Positions 35,424-43,319 of a stretch of DNA of 64,000 nt are shown here, one piece after another. A program made the translations under genes and the position numbers. Below the pieces are notes generated by a model, which saw nothing but the letters and a program-made list of their open reading frames with translations, had not been told where the DNA came from and ran no database searches. Source of the stretch: JALYUA01 sp039933215 (GTDB lineage Bacteria > Acidobacteriota > Thermoanaerobaculia > UBA5066 > Gp7-AA6); contig JBDTOO010000005.1 of the NCBI GenBank assembly GCA_039933215.1, forward strand, positions 25,206 through 89,205. Reading direction: 5' to 3'. Positions within the stretch are counted from its first letter, which is position 1; each line of letters opens with the position of its first letter.

Positions 35424-36341
35424 ATGCCCGATCAGATCGTCGTCCGAGGGCTGCGCAAGCAGTTTCCGAAAGTCCTGGCGGTCGCGGGCGTCGATCTGAA
35501 CGTCGCCGCGGGCGAGGTCTTCGGGCTCCTCGGACCGAACGGCGCGGGCAAGACGACCACCCTCGAGATGATCGAGGGGCTGACGCCGCCGGACGCGGGA
35601 GAGATCACGATCTGCGGCCTGCACTGGCGGGAAAGCCCCCAGGAGATCCGCGCGCGCATCGGCGTGCAGCTCCAGGCCACGAGCCTCTACAACAAGATCA
35701 CGCCGCGGGAGGCCCTGGAGCTCTTCGGCGGCTACTACCCGAAGCGGCGGGGAACCGACGAGCTCTTAGAGCTCGTCCAGCTGAAGGACAAGGCGGACGC
35801 GTACCACGTCACGCTCTCGGGTGGTCAGGCCCAGAGGCTCGCGCTGGCTCTCGCGCTCGTCAATGATCCCGAGGTGGTCTTCTTGGACGAGCCCACGGCG
35901 GGCCTGGACCCGCAGGGCCGCCGCTCTCTCTGGGAAGTCGTGCGCGCCATGAAGGCCGAGGGACGCACGACGATGCTGACCACGCACTACATGGACGAGG
36001 CCGAAGCCCTCTGCGATCGCCTGGCGATCCTCGACCACGGGCAGATCCTGCGCTCCGGCACGCCGGCCGAGCTCATCGCGGGCCTCGGCATCCCGAGCGT
36101 CGTGGAGCTGACGTTCGAGGGCACGGCGCCCGATCCGTCCGCGTTCGCGGCGCGCCTCGACCGCGCGGTCGAAGCCCGCGGGGACATCTGGGAGATTCCC
36201 ACGCCGGATCCCAAGGCCCTCCTGCCGCGCCTCTTCGCGACGATCGAGAGCGAGCGCCTCGAGTACAACCAGGTGCACGTGCGGCGGGCGACCCTCGAAG
36301 ACGTCTTCCTGCAGCTGACCGGCCGGAGGCTGCGCGAATGA
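35424..36341 (+). CDS. ABC transporter ATP-binding protein
   Basis: A 305-residue ABC-2-type ATPase. Walker A GPNGAGKTT at about residues 38-46, Q-loop GVQLQATSLYNK, signature LSGGQAQR and Walker B VVFLDEPTAGLDPQG, then the His switch TTHYMDE. The C-terminal 80 residues form the usual regulatory extension of exporter ATPases. The ATG at 35424 is picked at the domain start; TAGGCT ends 8 nt before it and there is no Shine-Dalgarno sequence. The stop overlaps the permease start (ATGA), so the pair forms one exporter. Substrate unknown (drug, lipid or polysaccharide possible). Confidence 0.93.
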   Translation: MPDQIVVRGLRKQFPKVLAVAGVDLNVAAGEVFGLLGPNGAGKTTTLEMIEGLTPPDAGEITICGLHWRESPQEIRARIGVQLQATSLYNKITPREALELFGGYYPKRRGTDELLELVQLKDKADAYHVTLSGGQAQRLALALALVNDPEVVFLDEPTAGLDPQGRRSLWEVVRAMKAEGRTTMLTTHYMDEAEALCDRLAILDHGQILRSGTPAELIAGLGIPSVVELTFEGTAPDPSAFAARLDRAVEARGDIWEIPTPDPKALLPRLFATIESERLEYNQVHVRRATLEDVFLQLTGRRLRE

Positions 36342-37435
36342 GCGAGAACCATCCGATGGATCACCCGAATCCTTTTTGGCTGCTCTGGCGGCAGTTCCGC
36401 AGCGAGTGGCGCCTCTACGCGCGCGACCGCGGCGCGATGTTCTGGACGTTCCTCTTTCCGCTCCTGATGCTCTTCGGCTTCGGCGTGATCTTCCGGTCCG
36501 GCGGCCAGCCCTCGCTGACGCTCGTGCGCGTCGCCCCCGCGCAGGAGTCCCCGCGCGACAAGGCACTGCTCCGCGCGCTCGAGGAATCGCACCTGAAGGT
36601 CCTGACGCTCCCCGCAAAAGACGCGGAGGCGCGCTGGGCACGCGGCGAGACGACCGCGCAGCTCGAAAGCGACGGCGCCGGATACCGGCTGCGGCTGAAC
36701 AGCTACCTGATCGCCCAGGGCCAGCTCGCCGCGCAGGCAGCGAGCCAGGCGTTTCTCACGGCGCAGGCGCGGCTGAACGGGTCCCCGGAGCCAGAGCGCA
36801 TCCCCGTCACGGTCGAGAGCCCCGGTCACGCGCACTCCGACAGCTACGCGGCGTTTCTCGTTCCGGGTTTGATCGGCCTGAATCTCCTGAGCATGGGGCT
36901 CTTCGCCGTCGGGATGGTGACCGTCGCCTACCGCGAGAAGGGCAAGTTCCGGAGGCTCGCGGTGACGCCGCTTCCGAAGTGGGTGTTTCTGCTCGCGCAG
37001 ATCCTCCAGCGGGTGACGGTCGTCATGCTGCAGACGGCTCTACTGCTCGTCGCCGCCTGGCTCGGATTCCACATCGTCAACCAGGGTTCGTATCTCCTCT
37101 TCACGGCGATGATCGTCCTCGGAACTGCGACATTCCTCGCCATGGGCTTTGCTTTGTCGAGCTTCGCTTCCACGGTGGAAACCTACGGCGCGATCTCGAA
37201 CCTGGTGTTCTTTCCGATGATGCTCCTCTCGGGCGTCTACTTCCGCCTGGACAACGCGCCCGTGTGGATGCAGAAGGCCGTTTCGATCCTGCCGCTCTCG
37301 CCGTACCTGCGCGTCCTCCGCGGCATCTTCAACGACGGCTCGACGCTCGCGGGCCACACCGTGGGCCTGACCATCCTGGGAGTGTGGGCGGTCCTCTCCT
37401 TCATCCTCGCGGTCAAACGGTTTCGCTGGGTCTAG
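36338..37435 (+). CDS. ABC-2 type transporter permease
   Basis: A 365-residue inner-membrane permease, translationally coupled to the ATPase. One N-terminal helix (GAMFWTFLFPLLMLFGFGVIF), a periplasmic loop of about 130 residues rich in Ala/Gln, then five helices beginning at SYAAFLVPGLIGLNLLSMGL. The conserved ABC-2 segment FRRLAVTPLPKWVFLLAQIL lies near residue 205. Topology fits a homodimeric half-exporter channel. Confidence 0.92.
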   Translation: MSENHPMDHPNPFWLLWRQFRSEWRLYARDRGAMFWTFLFPLLMLFGFGVIFRSGGQPSLTLVRVAPAQESPRDKALLRALEESHLKVLTLPAKDAEARWARGETTAQLESDGAGYRLRLNSYLIAQGQLAAQAASQAFLTAQARLNGSPEPERIPVTVESPGHAHSDSYAAFLVPGLIGLNLLSMGLFAVGMVTVAYREKGKFRRLAVTPLPKWVFLLAQILQRVTVVMLQTALLLVAAWLGFHIVNQGSYLLFTAMIVLGTATFLAMGFALSSFASTVETYGAISNLVFFPMMLLSGVYFRLDNAPVWMQKAVSILPLSPYLRVLRGIFNDGSTLAGHTVGLTILGVWAVLSFILAVKRFRWV

Positions 37436-38163
37436 GCGTCCGCCCCTCGATATCCCGTTCTCTCGGACGAGCCGCGCGGGGCCGGGCGCGCTCCCTGCGG
37501 AGACACGGCGCGACGGGCGGGGCGGGAGACGGGAGGTGGCAGTCGCGCCTCCGCGAAATCGGCGCTGGAGCAGCGTGGCTTTTCGCCGGGTTGGTGTGCG
37601 CCGATTTCGAGGGTCTCCTCCGGGAGCGCACCCGACCCCGGGCTCCTATTCGGGCTTGAGTCTCCCGTCGCCGTCGCCGTTGGCTGCGGCACCCTCCGAC
37701 TGCTTCTCCCGAGCGATATGCGCGTCCAGCCGCCGGGACCTGACCTGCGCCGAGCCCAAACATCTGGCCTTTCAGTCGGTCGCGGTAGCCAGCGGTGGTT
37801 CGCGCCCCGGGGGATGCCCCGGCTCGTCAGAGGAACCGCCGGCGCAGCGAGTTCCGACCAGGAGTGATCGCCCTTCCGAACAAGGGATCGACGGAGTAAA
37901 TGACGGGTTGGTATACGGACGATCCCGTAGTCAATGGACCGGATTCCCAGCGAACCTCTTGGGGCGCTGGAGTGGGTGGGGTGAGGAATCAAAAGGCGTT
38001 AGTGTGGCCTAGCGGGGTCAGGCAGAAATCCTAATTTCCAACTCTTACTTCTGCGGTGACAGAGCGCTCCACACGCACCCAAGCCCTCTCCCAGCCCGGA
38101 GATTGGTTGATTCCGGCGAACTCATCCAGCCGTAGCGGTCGGGGCGCGACCGCGCATGCGACG
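37436..38163. other. 728-bp gap with no recognised gene
   Basis: The largest gene-free stretch in the window. It is less GC-rich toward 37850-38110 and contains a 12-bp inverted repeat at 37554-37609. Open frames on both strands (for example minus 37432-37992) lack ribosome-binding sites and protein-like composition. No tRNA clover-leaf, palindromic element or CCA end was seen. Confidence 0.6.
37554..37609. repeat. 12-bp perfect inverted repeat
   Basis: Arms CGAAATCGGCGC (37554-37565) and GCGCCGATTTCG (37598-37609) with a 32-nt loop, about 120 bp after the ABC permease stop. No T-run follows, so it is not a standard terminator. Confidence 0.6.
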
Positions 38164-39984
38164 TTAAAAACCTGGCGGCCGTTTTGCGGCGACGCCGAAC
38201 GCGCGCTCCAGCGCGAGGCCGGCGCGGCCGATCGTTCCCTCGTCGAAGAGGCGCCCGACGAGCGTGACCCCGTGCGGCACGCGGCGCCCGGGATTCAAGA
38301 CCGGCATCGGGTGCGCCGGGTCGGGGGCCCAGTCGCTGCGGGCCTGGCCGACCTCGACGAACCCCGCGGGCAGCGTCAACGACGGATGGCCGGTGAAGTT
38401 CGTGATCGTCAGGATCTCGTCACGCAGCGACGGGACGAGGAGCATGTCTACGCTCCGGAAGACGCGCACCATCTCGAGGGCGACTTTCCGGCGAAGACGG
38501 TCGGCCTGCACGTAGTCGACCGCGGAGAGGAAGCGCGCCTGACGGAACGTGTTCGGCCACGCGTCCGGCACCTGCATGCGGAGCGCGTCGAGTCCGTGGG
38601 ACAGCGTCAGGTCCTCGAACGCGGCGGCGGCTTCGGCTAAGAGGATCAGGTTCAGCGACCCGTAGGGCCAGTCGGGGAGCGAGACCTCGACGGGAACCAT
38701 CCCGAGGCGCCGGACGGTCTCGAGCGCGGCGCGGTCGACCTCGGTCGCCGGGCTCTCCGCCATCCAGGCGGGGAAGTAGCCGACACGCAGCCCCTTCACG
38801 CCGGCGCCCGCGTCGAAGTCGAGGCGGGACGGAACGCTCGAAACGTCCCCGGGGTCGGGACCGGAAATGGCCGCGAGAACGAGGAACGTGTCTTCGACGC
38901 CGCGAGCCATCGGACCCAGCTTGTCCATCGACCAGCAGAGCGTCATGGCGCCGGTTCGCGGGACCCGGCCGAACGTCGGGCGCAGGCCCGTGACGCCGCA
39001 CCGCATCGAAGGATCGATGATGCTGCCCTCGGTCTCGCTTCCGATCGCGAAGCCCACGAGCGCCGCCGCCGTCGCCGCGCCCGGTCCCGCGCTGCTGCCT
39101 CCCGACCCTTCCTCGAGAAGCCACGGGTTCATCGTCTGGCCCCCGAACCACACGTCGTTCAACGCGAGCGCGCCGAGCGAGAGCTTCGCGACGAGTACCG
39201 CCCCGGCGCGATGCAGCCGGTCCACCACGGCCGCGTCGGCGGTGGGCACGCGATCGCGATACGGCTCCGCTCCCCAGGTCGTCCGGATCCCCTTCGTGTC
39301 GAGCAGGTCCTTCGTCCCCCAGGGGATGCCATGGAGAGGGCCCCGGTACTTTCCCGCGGCGATCTCGGCGTCCGCGCGGCGCGCCTGCTCGAGCGCGAGC
39401 TCGCGGGTCGGCGTGATGACGCAATGGAGCTTCGGATCGAAGCGGGCCATGCGGTCGAAATAGATCGACGTCAGCCGCTCCGACGTGAGCGCCCGTGTCT
39501 CGATCCAGCGCGAGAGAGCGGTGACCGGCGCGAACGCGATGTCCTCGTCCCGCCGCGGTAGAGGCAGAGGCGGCGCGGCCGCCGCGCTCCGGACGAATCG
39601 GTTGCCGGCGGGCGCGCTCTCCGTGCCCGGGATCATCGGGTCCCATCGAGACGCCGGAGCCACGGAGTCTTCGATCGCGACGCGTCGCGGTCCGGCTCGC
39701 CGCTCCATGACGCCGGCCATGGAGCGGCTCCAGTTGCCCGCGGCCAGGGATCGGTCCGCCGGCGTCATCTCGATCCGCATGAGCTTGCCGGCCTCGACGA
39801 ACGTGGCGGTGGTGACCTCGGGCCCGACGGGTGGCGCCGTCCCGAAGGCGGGAGGCGTCCCCGCGGCGGGCGCCGGCGTGGGATGGGGCGGCGCGGTCTG
39901 CCCCTGTAACGCCGCGCGCCCCGCGGCGGCTCCGACGACCCCTGCGGCGGTGCGGGCCAGAAACTTTCGGCGGGATTCGGTCAT
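38164..39984 (-). CDS. Tat-exported amidase signature family hydrolase
   Basis: A 606-residue Ser-cisSer-Lys hydrolase. The start at 39984 has GGAGG upstream; the N-terminus TESRRKFLARTAAGVVGAAAG is a twin-arginine signal. The catalytic set is Lys225 (PWGTKDLLDTKG), cis-Ser about 297 (GSGGSSAGPGAATAAALVGF) and Ser321 (SETEGSIIDPSM). The usual TGGS motif reads TEGS here. A Pro/Ala-rich linker and a domain of about 100 residues precede the amidase core. It probably cleaves amides in the periplasm; substrate unknown. No neighbour is co-directional. Confidence 0.9.
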   Translation of the reverse strand: MTESRRKFLARTAAGVVGAAAGRAALQGQTAPPHPTPAPAAGTPPAFGTAPPVGPEVTTATFVEAGKLMRIEMTPADRSLAAGNWSRSMAGVMERRAGPRRVAIEDSVAPASRWDPMIPGTESAPAGNRFVRSAAAAPPLPLPRRDEDIAFAPVTALSRWIETRALTSERLTSIYFDRMARFDPKLHCVITPTRELALEQARRADAEIAAGKYRGPLHGIPWGTKDLLDTKGIRTTWGAEPYRDRVPTADAAVVDRLHRAGAVLVAKLSLGALALNDVWFGGQTMNPWLLEEGSGGSSAGPGAATAAALVGFAIGSETEGSIIDPSMRCGVTGLRPTFGRVPRTGAMTLCWSMDKLGPMARGVEDTFLVLAAISGPDPGDVSSVPSRLDFDAGAGVKGLRVGYFPAWMAESPATEVDRAALETVRRLGMVPVEVSLPDWPYGSLNLILLAEAAAAFEDLTLSHGLDALRMQVPDAWPNTFRQARFLSAVDYVQADRLRRKVALEMVRVFRSVDMLLVPSLRDEILTITNFTGHPSLTLPAGFVEVGQARSDWAPDPAHPMPVLNPGRRVPHGVTLVGRLFDEGTIGRAGLALERAFGVAAKRPPGF

Positions 39985-40147
39985 GGCGGTCCTCCGTGCT
40001 GCCGGGAATCCTAAGCCGGGCGGCCGAGGCGTTCGCTTCGCGAACGGCGGCCGCGAGAGCGCTCCGCTTGGAAAGTGAGGGCACGAAGACGTTATCCGGC
40101 CCCTTTCGCTCGGGAATAGCGATTTTCTAGGTGGGAGGACCGCGGCA

Positions 40148-41077
40148 ATGGTAGTTTCTGGCGCAAATCGGAGGTCCATGGTGCGATTACCACGTCGTCC
40201 TCCCCTCGTCGTTTCCTCTTTTCTGCTCGCGGCCGGCTTCGGGGCGGCGGCGCTTGCCCAGGACGTCAAGGTCGCCGCCGGCACCGTCGAAGACCAGCGG
40301 GCCTCGGATGCCCGGATGGGCGGCGTCACGGTCGAGCTCGCGCTCTCCGGCAGCTCGCTTCCGGAGGTCAAGGCGCTGCGCGTCCGGTTGAAGTCCGCCA
40401 AGGACGACCTCGGAGCGTCGCTCCTGCCGCCGGTGTCGGAGGGCAAGGTCGCCGAGTTCGAGGAGTTCTCGACGGACCGCCATCCGGGTCCGCACTTCTC
40501 GCTCGGGAGCCCCGCTCGCGACGCGACGAAGATCACGGTCTCCGGAGATCTCGAGCTCTTCATGCCGTCGCGCGACCCGGCCACGAAGCAGAAGTTCGAG
40601 AAGATCCTCTCGCGCCTGGACAAGCCGCTCGCGAGCCCGGTGCTCAAGGCGGCGAAGGTCGAGATCACGCCCCTTTCGCCCGCGGCCTACAACGCGCGCG
40701 AGAAGGCGAGCCGCCCGACCAGGGAACAGATGATGGCCGAGGGGAAGAAGCACGGGGCGAGCGAAGAGGAGATCCAGGCCGCGATCAAGATGATGGACGC
40801 CATCTCCGCCATCCAGGGCGACGCACCCGACGAGAAGACGGTCCTCGTGGCGACGAAGGACCCCGACGGCAAGATCATCTCGGTCGATCTCGTCGCCGCC
40901 GACGGCAGCGAGCTGCACGCCCCGAGCCGTGGAACGACCGGAGGAAACGAGGACAAGCTCATCCGCATCGACTTTTCCGAGAAGCCCCCCGCGGACGCCA
41001 CGCTTCTCGTGACGCTGCGCACCGCGAAGTCGATCCTGACGATCCCGATCAACATGAAGGAGGTCGCGCTCCCGTGA
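40148..41077 (+). CDS. Exported protein of unknown function, first of a tandem paralogous pair
   Basis: 309 residues; ATG 40148 with GGGAGG 9 nt upstream (a second ATG at 40178 is possible). Signal peptide VVSSFLLAAGFGAAALA. Core patterns GVTVELALSGSSLPEVKALRV, DLELFMPSRDPATKQKFEKIL and PDEKTVLVATKDPDGKIISVDL recur in the next gene in the same order, so the two arose by duplication. The last codon region overlaps the next start (GTGA). Ig-like or beta-sandwich segments flank a helical insert (REQMMAEGKKHGASEEEIQA). Function unknown. Confidence 0.7.
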   Translation: MVVSGANRRSMVRLPRRPPLVVSSFLLAAGFGAAALAQDVKVAAGTVEDQRASDARMGGVTVELALSGSSLPEVKALRVRLKSAKDDLGASLLPPVSEGKVAEFEEFSTDRHPGPHFSLGSPARDATKITVSGDLELFMPSRDPATKQKFEKILSRLDKPLASPVLKAAKVEITPLSPAAYNAREKASRPTREQMMAEGKKHGASEEEIQAAIKMMDAISAIQGDAPDEKTVLVATKDPDGKIISVDLVAADGSELHAPSRGTTGGNEDKLIRIDFSEKPPADATLLVTLRTAKSILTIPINMKEVALP

Positions 41078-42021
41078 AAAACAGATCCTTCCGGGCGCTC
41101 TCTCTTCTGCTGTCCCTGTCCCTCGCCGCGTCCGCTTTCGCCGACCCGGCCGCGCCGAAGTCCGCGCCGAAGTCCGCCGCGGCCGCCGCCGGCCCCCGGT
41201 TGGAGGTCGGCGTGGAGTCTCTTCTCGACCGCCGGTCTACGGGCACGTTCCCGTCGCCGAGCCTCACGGTGAGCCTGACGCTGCAGGGCGCCGACGCGGC
41301 GTCCGTCATCTCCGTCCGTCCGAAAGTCACGAAGGCGGCGGACGACACGGGGAAGAATCTGATCCTGCCCGAAGGCACCGGGATGCAGCGAGGCGCGGAC
41401 GGCTGGCAGTCGTCCCTCGGCGGCCACGGCGCACCCACGCCCCAGCTCGACCTCGCGAACCCCGCGCGCCAGGCGAAGACCGTCACGGCGATCGAAGGGG
41501 TCCTCGAGGCGTACATGCCCGCCCGCGATCCCGGAGCGACCGTGAAGATCGACCGGATTCTCGGAAGGAAGGACAAGCCGGCGGCGGCGATCCCGGGGCT
41601 GGCGAGCCAGCGCATCCAGCTCCGCGTTCTCTCGAAAGCCGGGCTCGAGAAGGAGAAGAAGGCCGCCGAGGCGAAGAAGGCGGCGGCCGAGAAGAAAAAG
41701 GGGAAGAAGGAAGGGCTCGAGGGAATGGCCGACGCCCTGACCGAGTCGCTCGTGAGCGCGCTCGGAATGCTCTTCATGACCGCGGGCGAGAACGACCTCA
41801 TCCTGCGGGTCGACGACCCGGGCAAGAAGGTCTTTTCCCTCGACCTCGCGTCGCCCGACGGCAAGCCGATCTCCTCCTATGGCTCCACCGACATGGAGGG
41901 GTACCGGATCATGCGGCTGCTCGAGCCCCTGCCGGCCAACGCGACGCTCCAGGTTCGGCTGAAGACGGCGAAGTCCTTCGCCCAGGTTCCCTTCGCGCTC
42001 GCGAACGTGAAGCTTCCGTAG
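41074..42021 (+). CDS. Exported protein of unknown function, second of a tandem paralogous pair
   Basis: 315 residues from GTG 41074, overlapping the first paralogue by GTGA. Signal peptide SLLLSLSLAASAFA, then an Ala/Lys-rich linker. Shared landmarks with its neighbour: SLTVSLTLQGADAASVISVRP, EAYMPARDPGATVKIDRIL and DDPGKKVFSLDLASPDGKPI. A Lys-rich helix (EKKAAEAKKAAAEKKKGKK) replaces the insert of the first copy. Likely act together at the cell envelope; no family recognised. Confidence 0.7.
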   Translation: MKNRSFRALSLLLSLSLAASAFADPAAPKSAPKSAAAAAGPRLEVGVESLLDRRSTGTFPSPSLTVSLTLQGADAASVISVRPKVTKAADDTGKNLILPEGTGMQRGADGWQSSLGGHGAPTPQLDLANPARQAKTVTAIEGVLEAYMPARDPGATVKIDRILGRKDKPAAAIPGLASQRIQLRVLSKAGLEKEKKAAEAKKAAAEKKKGKKEGLEGMADALTESLVSALGMLFMTAGENDLILRVDDPGKKVFSLDLASPDGKPISSYGSTDMEGYRIMRLLEPLPANATLQVRLKTAKSFAQVPFALANVKLP

Positions 42022-42036
42022 ATCCGGGCTTCTTTC

Positions 42037-42057
42037 CCGGGCCGGACGCCGGCCCGG
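42037..42057 (+). terminator. Strong GC hairpin after the paralogous pair
   Basis: CCGGGCCGG and CCGGCCCGG with an ACG loop make a perfect 9-bp stem 16 nt after the stop. There is no T-run, so it may be a 3'-end stabiliser rather than an intrinsic terminator. It argues against a start at the GTG at 42063. Confidence 0.45.
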
Positions 42058-42122
42058 CCCGGGTGGCCCCGGAGCTCGCGAATACCGGCGCGTCCGCCCG
42101 GGTTGGGGCTCCCGGACGTGAG

Positions 42123-42767
42123 ATGTCGACCCCGGAACCCCCGCCCTCTCCCCGGATTGCCTCTGCGGCGATCGGCGGCCGGCCGGTGAGAGATCGTCCG
42201 ATTCTTCAGGCGGTGCTGATCGCGGCCGCCGCCGGCGTCTGCGCGATCGTTTCGAACGCGGCCGCCGGGCCGCAGCGGCGCGTCGCGTGGCGCGGGGCCA
42301 TTTCGCCCCCGGCCGTCCCGAGCCCGGCGCCGGCGTCCGTTTCCGGCGCCTCCGCCGTCCCGGCCGCGCCCGCGGCCTCGCCGGCGTCGTCCGCATTCGC
42401 GCCGCACGCCGACACGGCGTGGGTCGAGATCTCCGGCGCGGACGCGTCGGCGCTCCATGCCCGCGGGGGAGTCCCCTTCCTCGACGCGCGCCGGACGGCG
42501 GTGTATCGCGACGGGCACATCCCCGGAGCGCGACCGTTCTCCGTCTGGGAGGCGGACGCCGACGAAAAGGTCCGCGCGTTCTTCGCCGAGGGGCACGAGC
42601 CGTCCGCGCCGATCGTCGTCTACTGCAGCGGCGGCGACTGCGAGGACTCGCACATGCTCGCCCAGAAGCTCTACCTCGCGGGCTTCGACGCCGTCTTCGT
42701 CTACAAGGACGGATTTCCGGACTGGCGGAAACGCGGCCTCGGAACGGCGAAGGGCGCGAACCCGTGA
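42123..42767 (+). CDS. Membrane-anchored rhodanese-like protein
   Basis: About 214 residues: a transmembrane helix (ILQAVLIAAAAGVCAIVSNAAAG) near residue 30, an Ala/Pro/Ser linker, and a rhodanese domain (FLDARRTAVYRDGHIPGARP ... PIVVYCSGGDCEDSHMLAQ). The active-site Cys lies in YCSGGDCEDS. The ATG at 42123 is chosen over a GTG at 42063 that falls beside the upstream hairpin. It is coupled to the following MauE/DoxX gene by GTGA, a pairing that suggests sulfur or thiol redox chemistry at the membrane (inference). Confidence 0.83.
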   Translation: MSTPEPPPSPRIASAAIGGRPVRDRPILQAVLIAAAAGVCAIVSNAAAGPQRRVAWRGAISPPAVPSPAPASVSGASAVPAAPAASPASSAFAPHADTAWVEISGADASALHARGGVPFLDARRTAVYRDGHIPGARPFSVWEADADEKVRAFFAEGHEPSAPIVVYCSGGDCEDSHMLAQKLYLAGFDAVFVYKDGFPDWRKRGLGTAKGANP

Positions 42768-43240
42768 GGGGCGGATCCTCGAAGATCCTCGCGCATCCGT
42801 GGCTCTCGATCGCGGTCCGCGTCGCGCTCGGCGGGATCTTCGTCGCCGCCGCGATTCCGAAGATCGCCGACCCTCCTTCGTTCGCGCACATGATCTACAA
42901 CTACCGGCTGCTTCCCGGCGGCCTCGTCGGCGCGGCGGCTCTCTGGATGCCCTGGGTGGAGCTCCTCGCGGGACTCGCTCTCGTCGCGGGCGTGTGGCGG
43001 CGCGGAGGAGCGCTCTTAGCCGGCGGGCTCCTCGTGCTCTTCGTCGCGGCGGTCGGAATCAACCTCGCGCGGGGCCACGCGATCGACTGCGGCTGCTTCG
43101 ACGTCCGGGACGCCGGCAAGACGGAAGCCGCGCGGTTCGCGGACATGCGTTGGGTTCTCGTGCGCGACGCCGGGATGCTGCTTCTCGCCGCCCAGGCGTT
43201 CTTCCTCGCTCGGCGCGAGCGCAGCCGCCAGAGAATCTAG
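42764..43240 (+). CDS. MauE/DoxX-like redox-associated membrane protein
   Basis: 158 residues, GTG start overlapping the rhodanese stop. Four transmembrane helices, with the first (LSIAVRVALGGIFVAAAIPKIADP) carrying the family GGxFxxAxxxKIxxP pattern. Helix 2 has LPGGLVGAAALWMPWVELLAGLAL, and the vicinal cysteines IDCGCFDVRD sit between helices 3 and 4. MauE homologues take part in disulfide formation or periplasmic redox; here the partner is probably the rhodanese. Confidence 0.83.
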   Translation: MRGGSSKILAHPWLSIAVRVALGGIFVAAAIPKIADPPSFAHMIYNYRLLPGGLVGAAALWMPWVELLAGLALVAGVWRRGGALLAGGLLVLFVAAVGINLARGHAIDCGCFDVRDAGKTEAARFADMRWVLVRDAGMLLLAAQAFFLARRERSRQRI

Positions 43241-43277
43241 AGCGCCGCCGGGGGTCGCGGGCGACCCTGGCGCGCTC
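43240..43277. other. Stem-loop between MauE-like and HEAT genes
   Basis: Outer arms GAGCGC (43240-43245) and GCGCTC (43272-43277) enclose an inner GGGTCG/CGACCC stem. No T-run. It starts at the last base of the stop codon. Confidence 0.4.
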
Positions 43278-43319
43278 CGTGTCATGATCGGCGGCATCGT
43301 GACGCTCCTTCTTCGCTCC

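Noticed and set aside
37432..37992. Minus-strand open frame of 186 codons in the large gap
   Set aside because: No ribosome-binding site, no recognisable fold, Pro/Arg/Ser-rich; kept as an unexplained gap.
42063..42122. GTG start at 42063 for the rhodanese gene
   Set aside because: It lies 6 nt after a strong hairpin and lacks a ribosome-binding site; the ATG at 42123 is better placed before the membrane helix.
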